Positions 56,862 to 64,000 of a stretch of DNA of 64,000 bases are shown here, piece after piece; the first letter of the stretch is position 1, and every line of letters begins with the position of its first letter. The notes beneath the pieces were generated by a model. The model worked only from the letters and a program-made list of their open reading frames with translations. It made no database searches and was not told where the DNA came from. A program made the position numbers and the translations under genes. The stretch comes from Gammaproteobacteria bacterium (lineage in GTDB: Bacteria > Pseudomonadota > Gammaproteobacteria > Burkholderiales > Burkholderiaceae_C). Location: positions 1 through 64,000 of the forward strand of contig JAHJWB010000015.1 of assembly GCA_018828125.1 (NCBI GenBank), in the 5' to 3' direction.

Positions 56862-59180
56862 ATGGGCAACGAGGGCTATGCCTCATCACTGGTCCCCTGG
56901 CGGGGCATGCTGCTGTACCTGGTGCTGGGGGTGGCCTGGGTGTTTGCGGGCGATGTGTTGCTGGCGCACTGGGTGACCGACCCGGCCCTGCTGACCCGTT
57001 TTCAGACCTGGAAGGGCTGGGGCTATGTGGCGCTGACCAGTGGCCTCGCCTGGTGGCTGCTGCGGCGCATGCGCCGTGCCGAAAAGGTGCGCATGGCCAT
57101 GGCGCAGGAGCTGACGCAGATCGTGCGCCACGCGCCCGCCGGTTTTGCGCGGGTGGCGCTGGATGGCAGATTCTTATGGGCCAACACCCGCCTGTGTGAC
57201 CTGCTGGGCGCTGAGCCCGTGCAGACGCTGAGCCTCAATTTCCGCGATGTGATGATCGCGCAGGACCCCGACTGGGCCGCGTCGCAGCTGGAGCGTTTAC
57301 TGGCTGGCGAGATCGACCACTATGTGGGCGAGCGCCACTGCCGGCGGCTGGACAACGGCCGCCGGGTGCCCGTTCTGTGCACCGTGACGCTGGCACCCGA
57401 AACGGGCGACGAGCCCGCGCACCTGGTTTGTGTGGTGCAGGACCTCGACGAGATCAAGGCCGCGCGAGCCGCGCTGCAGCGCAGCGAGGCCCGCCAGCGC
57501 CTGGCAGCCACAGTGGTGGACAACACCATGGAGGGCGTGGTGGTGACCGATGCCCAAAGCCGCATCCTGTCGGTCAACGCCGCATTCACGCGGCTGCTGG
57601 GCTATACCGAGGAAGAGCTGCTGGGCAAGACCCCGCGCGTCTTCAAGTCGGGCCGCCACGACAAGGCCTTTTACGAGGCGATGTGGTCGGCCCTGACAGA
57701 GACCGGGTACTGGCAGGGCGAGATCTGGAACCGCCGCAAGAACGGCGAAATTTTTCCGGAGCACATGTCGCTGTCGGCCGTGCGCGACCCGGCGGGCGAG
57801 ATCACGCACTACGTGTGCATGTTCACCGACATCTCCGAAGAAAAGGCCCAGCAGCGGCAATTGGAATACCTGGCGCACAACGACCCGCTCACGGGCTTGT
57901 CCAACCGCACCTGGTTCGGGCACCAGGTGGAGCTGGCTGTGCAGGAGGCGCGAGGCAGCGGCGAGCACATTGCGGTGCTGCTGCTCAACCTGGACCGCTT
58001 CAAGGATGTGAACGACAGCTATGGCCACGCCACGGGCGACGAGGTGCTCAAGCACATCGCGCGGCAGGTGCAGTCCGCCCTGCGGCCTGGGGATGTGCTG
58101 GGGCGCATGGTAGGCGACGAGCTGGCGGTGGTGGCGCGTAACCTGCGCCATGCCGATGGCGCCGCCGCCGTGGCGCGCCACCTGATCCGCGCGGTGGCCG
58201 AGCCCTGGCGTTCGCCCGACGGGCTCGAGGTGGTGGCGGGCGCGAGCGTGGGCATCTGCATGTTCCCCGAGCACGCGGGTACCACCGAGTTGCTGCTGCA
58301 GGGCGCCCACGCGGCGGTGTACGGCGCCAAAGCGCGGGGGCGGGGGGCGTGGTGCTTCTTCCACGAAGCCATGACCCAGGCGGCCCGCGAGCGGCTGGAG
58401 CTGGAGTCGCGCCTGCGCCTGGCACTGGCCCAGGGCCACCTGCAGATGTACTACCAGCCCCAGATCGACATTACCACCGGTCGCATCCAGGGCGCCGAAG
58501 CACTGGTGCGCTGGAACGACCCGCAAGAGGGGCTGATATCGCCCGCACGCTTCATCCCTGTGGCCGAGACGTCAGGCGTCATCGGGCCGCTGGGCGAGTG
58601 GGTGGTGCGCGAGGTCTGCCGCCAGGGCCAGCAATGGCGCGAAGCAGGGCTGCCCGCGCTGACCCTGGCGCTGAACGTGTCGCCGCGCCAGTTCCACCTG
58701 ACCGACTTGGCCGGTTGCACAGCGGCCGCGCTGCAGGCTAGCGGGTTTCCCGCAGCGCTGCTGGAGCTGGAGATCACCGAAAGCGCCCTGGCCGAACGCA
58801 CCGAAGAGGCCCGCCAGGTGCTGGTGCGCCTGCGTGATCTCGGTGTGCGCATCGCGGTGGATGACTTCGGCACCGGCTATTCGTCGCTGGCGCAGCTCAA
58901 GCGGTTTCCCATCGACGTGCTCAAGATTGACCAGGGGTTCATCCGCGACATTCCCCAGAGCGAGGACGACATGGCGATCAGCGCCGCCATCATTGCCATG
59001 GGACACAGCATGGGCATGTCAGTGTTGGCCGAGGGCGTTGAGACCGAAGGGCAGCTGGCGTTCTTGCGCGAGCGGAGGTGCGACACCTACCAGGGCTACC
59101 TGTGCAGCCGCCCCTTGCCGGCCGATGACTTTGCCGCGCTGCTAGGGACGCGGGCCGCGACACCGTTGCTTGCGTCCTAG
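56862..59180 (+). CDS. PAS-GGDEF-EAL cyclic-di-GMP protein
   Basis: 772 aa from ATG 56862 with AAGGAG upstream. Two N-terminal membrane segments (MLLYLVLGVAWVFAGDVLLA, WGYVALTSGLAWWLLRRM) precede two PAS domains (about 80-190 and 210-330). The GGDEF domain is degenerate at its active site: VGDEL in GRMVGDELAVVAR, although DLDRF-type NLDRFKDVNDSYGH is present. The EAL domain is intact: GAEALVRWNDPQEGLISPAR, ITESALAE, DDFGTGYSSLAQLKRFPID, LAEGVETEGQ. It therefore probably acts as a membrane-bound phosphodiesterase with a regulatory GGDEF. Confidence 0.88.
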   Translation: MGNEGYASSLVPWRGMLLYLVLGVAWVFAGDVLLAHWVTDPALLTRFQTWKGWGYVALTSGLAWWLLRRMRRAEKVRMAMAQELTQIVRHAPAGFARVALDGRFLWANTRLCDLLGAEPVQTLSLNFRDVMIAQDPDWAASQLERLLAGEIDHYVGERHCRRLDNGRRVPVLCTVTLAPETGDEPAHLVCVVQDLDEIKAARAALQRSEARQRLAATVVDNTMEGVVVTDAQSRILSVNAAFTRLLGYTEEELLGKTPRVFKSGRHDKAFYEAMWSALTETGYWQGEIWNRRKNGEIFPEHMSLSAVRDPAGEITHYVCMFTDISEEKAQQRQLEYLAHNDPLTGLSNRTWFGHQVELAVQEARGSGEHIAVLLLNLDRFKDVNDSYGHATGDEVLKHIARQVQSALRPGDVLGRMVGDELAVVARNLRHADGAAAVARHLIRAVAEPWRSPDGLEVVAGASVGICMFPEHAGTTELLLQGAHAAVYGAKARGRGAWCFFHEAMTQAARERLELESRLRLALAQGHLQMYYQPQIDITTGRIQGAEALVRWNDPQEGLISPARFIPVAETSGVIGPLGEWVVREVCRQGQQWREAGLPALTLALNVSPRQFHLTDLAGCTAAALQASGFPAALLELEITESALAERTEEARQVLVRLRDLGVRIAVDDFGTGYSSLAQLKRFPIDVLKIDQGFIRDIPQSEDDMAISAAIIAMGHSMGMSVLAEGVETEGQLAFLRERRCDTYQGYLCSRPLPADDFAALLGTRAATPLLAS

Positions 59181-59209
59181 AAGGGGTAAGGCAGGCGTTG
59201 GATGGCTGG

Positions 59210-60118
59210 TTATTGGGGCACCGGCGCCGCCGGGGTGCGTGGCGCCCATTGCTTGCGCAGCTCGGCACAGTGATCCTTGGCGGGCGGTGCCGGGGTGGCG
59301 ATCATCGTGTCTGTATCGGAATTGATAGCTATTAGCGCTTGTCCTGCCTGCGCTAGAGCCACTTTTGATACTAAATTGGCAGGCCAGTGTGTGGGCACCC
59401 CCAGGCTGCGCAACACATGGCCGCCCCCGGCCACTAGCACCACGGTCTGGCCGGGGCGCAGGGCCTCCTGTGCCGTTTGCGCCATGCTGGCGTCGCGTGC
59501 GATCTGGATGCGCGCCATGGGCGCTATCTGGGTTTCGGGCAGCAGGCCGCAGTGCCCGTCGCGCAGGGCGGTGTATTGGCGCTGCAGCGCGGGGGCGGAC
59601 AGGTGCTGGTCCCACGCCGTTTCGCCCATGGCCGCACGCATGCTGCTGCGTGGCAGGTCGCCACCGAGCACCGGCACGCCCGCGTTCACGGCGGCCATCA
59701 CCACCGGGCCGTAGACTTTCCAGGGCCAGGCCTTATCGTTCCAGCCCAGGGCCTTTTGCACGTCGGCCTCGGTGGCACCGGGTGTTAGGCCGATCGTGGT
59801 GTGCCCGCGTTCCGCCATCTCCAGCACCAGCGCGGCAAGCTGGTGGCGCGCCGCCAGCCACAACAAGGCTTCGCGCTGCAGGCGCTGGTGGTCGGGGGCG
59901 TCATGCTGCTCGCCCAGCAGCAGCACATCGGCGGGCAGCAGGGTTTGCAGGCGGTCGGGCCAGGGGGCCGCTGCGTCATGGGCGGCGGTCATGCCAGCGC
60001 AGCCTGACAAGGTCAGAAGGCAGGCGAGCGCTGTAGCACCCAGCAAGCGGACAGTCGGCGGTGGCGCCTCACGGGCTGGGCCCTGCCGCCAGGCAGTGGA
60101 CAGGGGAAAAAGATGCAT
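59210..60118 (-). CDS. ChaN-family lipoprotein
   Basis: 302 aa. Signal peptide ends in LSGC with Cys about 40 (lipoprotein). ChaN core: DVLLLGEQHDAPDHQRLQ, ALVLEMAERGHTTIGL, GWNDKAWPWKVYGPVVMAAV and VVLVAGGGHVLRSLGVP. ChaN proteins may bind haem or iron at the cell surface. Near the C-terminus the peptide QALIAINSDTDT is encoded by a dispersed repeat. Confidence 0.85.
   Translation of the reverse strand: MHLFPLSTAWRQGPAREAPPPTVRLLGATALACLLTLSGCAGMTAAHDAAAPWPDRLQTLLPADVLLLGEQHDAPDHQRLQREALLWLAARHQLAALVLEMAERGHTTIGLTPGATEADVQKALGWNDKAWPWKVYGPVVMAAVNAGVPVLGGDLPRSSMRAAMGETAWDQHLSAPALQRQYTALRDGHCGLLPETQIAPMARIQIARDASMAQTAQEALRPGQTVVLVAGGGHVLRSLGVPTHWPANLVSKVALAQAGQALIAINSDTDTMIATPAPPAKDHCAELRKQWAPRTPAAPVPQ
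59319..59376 (+). repeat. Dispersed palindromic element inside chaN
   Basis: AATTGATAGCTATTAGCGCT, then TGTCCTGCCTGCGCTAGAGC and CACTTTTGATA. It is the clearest copy in the window and encodes QAGQALIAINSDT on the minus strand in the ChaN-like gene. Confidence 0.75.
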
Positions 60119-60383
60119 GGCGCCATGCTACGCGCACCCTTCCACCCGCTGCGCGCGGCGCGACGGGATTCTGCCCGCCACCATTGCGCCGCGCCCGGCA
60201 CGAGGTTCATACTGTGCGGCACTGCCGTCGCATTTACCCGCTGTGCGGGCCGGTGTGCTGCCTGAGCCCACAGGCTGCCCTACCTGGCGCACGGGTCTTG
60301 GTACGGCTCAGGCCGGGCTTTGATGAAGCCCTCTTGACCGAGCGCAAGGCCGCCACCCCGTGGACACCAACTCATCGGAACCC

Positions 60384-62831
60384 ATGAAGCGCGAACCTCA
60401 CTCCTCCCTGCCCCCCGCCAGCACCATCCAGCCCATCAGCCTGGACGTTCTGCGCGAGAAATACCTCAAACCTGGCGAAACCACGGTGGAGCAGCTATAC
60501 CAGCGCGTGGCCCGGGCCCTGGCCTCGGTCGAAAAGCTCGAGCTGCGTGACAAGTACGAAGCGCTGTTCCTGGCGAATCTGAAAGCGGGCGCCATCGGCG
60601 CGGGTCGCATCATGAGCGCCGCAGGCACCGATATCCAGGCCACGCTGATCAACTGTTTTGTGCAGCCGGTGGGTGACTGCATCCAGGGCGTGGACGAGGA
60701 AGGCTTCCCGGGCATCTATGAGGCCCTGCGCGAGGCCGCAGAAACCATGCGCCGCGGCGGTGGCGTGGGCTACGACTTCTCGCGCATCCGGCCCAAGGGT
60801 GCGCAGGTCAAGGCCACGGCGTCGATGGCGTCAGGGCCTTGCAGCTACATGAACGTGTTCGACCAGTCGTGCTCCACGGTGGAGAGCGCAGGCGCACGAC
60901 GTGGTGCCCAGATGGGCGTACTGCGCATCGACCACCCCGATGTGCACGAATTCATCACCGCCAAGCGCACACCGGGCCGCTGGAACAACTTCAATGTGTC
61001 GGTGGGCGTGTCGGATGATTTCATCCATGCCGTGCAAAACAACGCGCAATGGGAGCTGGTACACAAGGCCAAGCCCGGCGAAGTCTTGCTGATGCAGGGG
61101 GCGCGCCAGCGCGACGATGGCCAATGGGTCTACGCCACCGTGCCCGCCCGCGAGATGTGGGACACGATCATGAAGTCGGCCTACGACTTTGCCGAGCCGG
61201 GCATTCTATTTCTGGGGCGTATCAACGAAGACAACAACCTGCATTACTGTGAAGAGATTGCGGCTACGAATCCCTGTGGGGAACAGCCACTTCCCTCCTA
61301 CGGATGCTGCGACCTCGGCCCCATCATCCTGACCCGCTTTGTGCGGCACCCGTTTGGTGTCGGCGGTGTGGCTGCGTTTGATTTTGATGCCTTCACCCAA
61401 GCCGTTGCGCTGCAGGTGCGCGCGCTCGACAACGTGCTGGACGTGACCTACTGGCCGCTTCCGCAGCAGCGCGACGAGGCCATGGCCAAGCGGCGCATTG
61501 GGGTGGGGTTTACCGGCATGGGCAACACGCTGGCCATGCTGTGTGTGCGCTACGACCTGCCCGAGGGCCGCACCATGGCGGCACGCATCGCTGAATGCAT
61601 GCGTGATGCGGCATATGCCGCGTCGGTGGAGCTGGCGCAGGAGAAGGGGGCGTTCCCCCATTTCGACAGCATCGGTTATCTGGCGGAGGGCACCTTTGCC
61701 AGCCGCCTGCCCGACTCGCTGAAGGCCTCCATTCACCAGCATGGCATCCGCAACAGCCACCTGCTGTCCATTGCGCCCACAGGCACGGTCAGCCTGGCCT
61801 TTGCCGACAATGCCTCCAACGGCATCGAGCCGCCGTTCTCGTGGATGTACAAGCGCAAGAAGCGCGAGTCTGATGGAAGCACCAGCGAGTACGCGGTGGA
61901 GGACCATGCGTGGCGCCTGTACCGCGAACTGGGGGGCGATGTGGATGCGCTTCCGGACTATTTCGTCTCGGCCCTGGCCATGCCTGCCGAAGGCCACATT
62001 GCCATGATGGAAGCGGTGCAGCCGTTTGTGGACACCGCCATTTCCAAGACGGTGAACATTCCGGCCGACTACCCCTACGAGGACTTCAAGGACCTGTACC
62101 TGCAGGCCTGGCGCGCCAAGCTCAAGGGTCTGGCCACGTACCGACCCAATGCCATCCTGGGGTCGGTGTTGGAGACGCATGCAGCGCCAGAGTCGGCGCC
62201 TAGTGCATCGCCAGTGGCGTCACCAACTGCGCAACCGGTGGATCCCATGCGCACCGTCATCGAAAGCCGCCCGCAAGGCGGCCTCTCCGCCGTGGCCGAA
62301 AAGCTCGAATATTGGACCCAGGAGGGGCACAAGACGCTGTACCTCATCGTGTCGTTCCTGCCCGTGCCCACCGGGGTTGGCAACCGAACCGTGGATCGCG
62401 CGATTGAGTTTTTCATGCCCGTGGGCCAGAGCGGCGAGTCGCAGCAATGGATCACCTCCAGCATGCGCATGCTGTCGCTGGCGGCGCGTGGCGGCTTTCT
62501 GGAGCGGGCTTTGAGTGACATGCGCAAGGTGGCCTGGGACCGTGGCCCCGTGCGTTTGGGGCATCACCGCAAGGAAGATGGCACGCTGGTGCCCATGTGG
62601 CATGACTCCGAGGTGGCGGCGATGGCCTATGCCATCCAGAACATCCTGGCGCGCCGCGTGGCCGACCCGGTGCAGCAGCAGTTGCCGCTGGACGAACCCA
62701 CGCCGCCGCCACTGGCCGTACCGCAGGCCATGGCGGGCACGAAGTGCAGCGAATGTGGCGCCCACGCAGTGATCCGCAAGGACGGTTGTGACTACTGCAC
62801 GCAGTGTGGGCACTTGGGCACTTGCGGCTGA
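60384..62831 (+). CDS. nrdJ: Adenosylcobalamin-dependent (class II) ribonucleotide reductase
   Basis: 815 aa from ATG 60384; a GTG at 60360 is possible. Active-site segments are NCFVQPVGDCIQGVDEEG, ETMRRGGGVGYDFSRIRPKG, NPCGEQPLPSYGCCDLGPI and SIAPTGTVSLAF. A TSCPD-type region follows (about 640-700, TLYLIVSFLPVPTGVG and WITSSMRMLSLAARGG). The C-terminus has CSECGAHAVIRKDGCDYCTQ and CGHLGTC, the shuttling and metal-binding cysteines. It makes deoxyribonucleotides independently of oxygen using B12. The 265 bp upstream show no cobalamin riboswitch that I can recognise. Confidence 0.92.
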   Translation: MKREPHSSLPPASTIQPISLDVLREKYLKPGETTVEQLYQRVARALASVEKLELRDKYEALFLANLKAGAIGAGRIMSAAGTDIQATLINCFVQPVGDCIQGVDEEGFPGIYEALREAAETMRRGGGVGYDFSRIRPKGAQVKATASMASGPCSYMNVFDQSCSTVESAGARRGAQMGVLRIDHPDVHEFITAKRTPGRWNNFNVSVGVSDDFIHAVQNNAQWELVHKAKPGEVLLMQGARQRDDGQWVYATVPAREMWDTIMKSAYDFAEPGILFLGRINEDNNLHYCEEIAATNPCGEQPLPSYGCCDLGPIILTRFVRHPFGVGGVAAFDFDAFTQAVALQVRALDNVLDVTYWPLPQQRDEAMAKRRIGVGFTGMGNTLAMLCVRYDLPEGRTMAARIAECMRDAAYAASVELAQEKGAFPHFDSIGYLAEGTFASRLPDSLKASIHQHGIRNSHLLSIAPTGTVSLAFADNASNGIEPPFSWMYKRKKRESDGSTSEYAVEDHAWRLYRELGGDVDALPDYFVSALAMPAEGHIAMMEAVQPFVDTAISKTVNIPADYPYEDFKDLYLQAWRAKLKGLATYRPNAILGSVLETHAAPESAPSASPVASPTAQPVDPMRTVIESRPQGGLSAVAEKLEYWTQEGHKTLYLIVSFLPVPTGVGNRTVDRAIEFFMPVGQSGESQQWITSSMRMLSLAARGGFLERALSDMRKVAWDRGPVRLGHHRKEDGTLVPMWHDSEVAAMAYAIQNILARRVADPVQQQLPLDEPTPPPLAVPQAMAGTKCSECGAHAVIRKDGCDYCTQCGHLGTCG

Positions 62832-63112
62832 CCTCCTGCGTGCCTGCCCTCGCCCGTTGCAGCCAGCACAGCGTATCGATTCAAGGAGTCCAATGCCATG
62901 TCCGTGACCCCCTGGCCCCGAAAGATCCGCGCCGTGGGCAATACTGCTCAGGCTGGGTCAGGGCGTTCGGCGGCGCCGTCGGAGCGCAGCACTCGGACGA
63001 GCTGGCCAACATGGCATCCACGCTCATCGAGTTGCACCAGACTTCAACCCATCAATCCTGTCTGCTGAACTGACCATCGGCTCATCGGTCGCGCCACTTC
63101 CGTACTGCTCCC
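62832..63112. other. Intergenic region with a doubtful small frame
   Basis: Between nrdJ and the hemerythrin gene. An AAGGAG (62882-62887) precedes ATG 62898 of a 56-codon frame ending at 63068 (MSVTPWPRKIRAVG...). An overlapping frame reads SDELANMASTLIELHQTSTH in the second half, so the region might be a frameshifted remnant. I do not call it a gene. Confidence 0.3.
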
Positions 63113-63736
63113 ATGCCCGCATCCATATCCCCAGCCGCCCGCCACCTTCCCGGCTTCAGCGCGCCCGCTGCCGGGTTTGACGACCCCTTCGCCATGCTGC
63201 AAGCGTGCCATGAGCGGGTGCTGCGCACCCTGGCCCTGCTCGCCCGCTTGCGCGCGCATGTGCTGCTGCATGGCGCCGATGACAACGCCCGCCAGGCCGC
63301 GCGCGATGTGCTGCGGTATTTCGATATCGCCGCGCCGCTGCACCACCTGGACGAAGAGCTGCACGTGTTTCCGCCGCTGATGACCGGTGCGTCTGCCGAG
63401 GTGCAGGCGCTGGTGCAGCGTTTGCGCACCGACCATGCCCATATGACGTCCGACTGGGCTGCCGCGCGGCGTCCACTGCAGGCATTGGTGGACCGGGTGC
63501 CGGACCGAGATGGGGGCGATGCGGGAGATGCATCGGCGGCTGGCGATGGCGGCGGCCCCCATCCTCCCGTTTTCAGCGTGGGCGACAACGCCGCGCTGGA
63601 CCGCTTTGCCACCCGCTACGCCGACCACATAGAGGCCGAAGAGGGCATTGCCTACCCCGCTTCCCTGCAGTTGCTGCCGCCCGAAAGCCTGCCCGCCATG
63701 GGGCGTGAGATGGCGGCACGGCGGGGTGCAGCTTAA
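63113..63736 (+). CDS. Hemerythrin HHE domain protein
   Basis: 207 aa. A four-helix metal-binding pattern is seen: LQACHERVLRTLALLARLRA, AAPLHHLDEELHVFPPLMTG, LRTDHAHMTSDWAA and FATRYADHIEAEEGIAYPAS, giving the His and Glu ligands of a di-iron HHE site. A Gly/Asp-rich loop (DGGDAGDASAAGDGGG) is inserted before the last helix. Such proteins bind oxygen or NO or act in iron handling. The function here is unknown. Confidence 0.85.
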   Translation: MPASISPAARHLPGFSAPAAGFDDPFAMLQACHERVLRTLALLARLRAHVLLHGADDNARQAARDVLRYFDIAAPLHHLDEELHVFPPLMTGASAEVQALVQRLRTDHAHMTSDWAAARRPLQALVDRVPDRDGGDAGDASAAGDGGGPHPPVFSVGDNAALDRFATRYADHIEAEEGIAYPASLQLLPPESLPAMGREMAARRGAA

Positions 63737-63810
63737 AGTGCTATCAATAGTGAAGCTGTTATCACTTGATAGGCAAGCGCTAGAGGCCAATTTAACTCAT
63801 ATTTTTGAAG
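63736..63810 (+). repeat. Dispersed palindromic element after the hemerythrin gene
   Basis: AAAGTGCTATCAATAGTGAA, then GCTGTTATCACTTGATAGGC and AAGCGCTAGAGGCCAATTTA. It is an intergenic copy of the family. Confidence 0.65.
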
Positions 63811-64000
63811 TCTCTGCTGGCATCACACCTGTGATGCCGCGGGTGCGGTGAAAGATGCGCCCCCTTCCGGTTGGTGGCTGCCGCCGCTTCCCTCTTGCGA
63901 TGCCAGCCATGCCGCCTGGGCAGTACCCGGTAACCGCCGCGGCCGGGCAGGGGCGCGATACTGGGCGGCCTTCTCCTGCCGGTTTGACCGGGCTGGGCTG
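63811..64000. other. Window end, no supported gene
   Basis: GC-rich sequence. On the minus strand one frame stays open from 64000 to a stop near 63805 and might be the 3' end of a gene outside the window, but nothing in it is recognisable. Confidence 0.3.

Noticed and set aside
60119-60383. Cobalamin riboswitch upstream of nrdJ
   Set aside because: A B12-dependent enzyme made this attractive, but I could not find the conserved B12-box or the other core segments on either strand.

Overview
The window looks like a chromosome segment of a high-GC betaproteobacterium of the family Comamonadaceae, closest in style to Acidovorax and relatives. The basis is the tuf-tRNA-Trp-secE-nusG-rplKAJL-rpoBC order, a DUF4390-NtrY-NtrX cluster, a pilT/cNMP-binding/pilU cluster, and copies of a short palindromic repeat I associate with this family. 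No database search was possible, so the genus is an inference.

Region 1 (1-12.4 kb) is the transcription/translation block: the end of tuf, tRNA-Trp, secE, nusG, four ribosomal protein genes with an L10 leader and an rplL-rpoB attenuator, then rpoB and rpoC with a strong terminator. Region 2 (12.4-18.4 kb) holds a divergent LemA-like membrane protein, rsmB, a DUF4390 protein, an NtrY-like kinase and an NtrX-like regulator that lacks the AAA+ domain, ending at tRNA-Phe.

Region 3 (about 18.37-34.17 kb) is an integrated element in tRNA-Phe that I read as a P4-like phage satellite. It has no capsid, portal, terminase or tail genes. It carries two different tyrosine integrases at opposite ends facing inward, an AlpA-type regulator, two Ogr/Delta-type zinc fingers, and an RNA immunity module with the seqA/seqB/seqC pairing of P4 CI / P1 c4 RNA. 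It also has a TOPRIM-like protein with a large primase-helicase, several small unknown proteins, and two different AT-rich ATPase-TOPRIM (OLD-type) nuclease genes in the positions where satellites carry anti-phage cargo. One OLD gene is the third gene of an integrase-zinc finger-OLD operon. Arrays of an approximately 50-bp core repeat lie near both ends in opposite orientation. Near the right junction are a degraded tRNA 3' end and a terminator that probably belonged to the uninterrupted tRNA-Phe.

Region 4 (34.3-64 kb) is ordinary chromosome: an Hsp70-family protein; the rsmI / yraN-diaA-dolP locus (the E. coli yraL-yraP order without lpoA); a beta-hydroxyacid dehydrogenase; pilU, a cyclic-nucleotide-binding protein and pilT; a YggS-type PLP protein; threonine aldolase; a single-chain biotin-dependent carboxylase; a LysE exporter with its AraC-type regulator; a class V aminotransferase; a DUF445 protein; glcD-lrgA-lrgB; a LysR regulator; purU; a PAS-GGDEF-EAL protein; a ChaN lipoprotein; class II ribonucleotide reductase nrdJ; and a hemerythrin protein. 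Copies of a short palindromic element are scattered through this region, several inside reading frames without breaking them.
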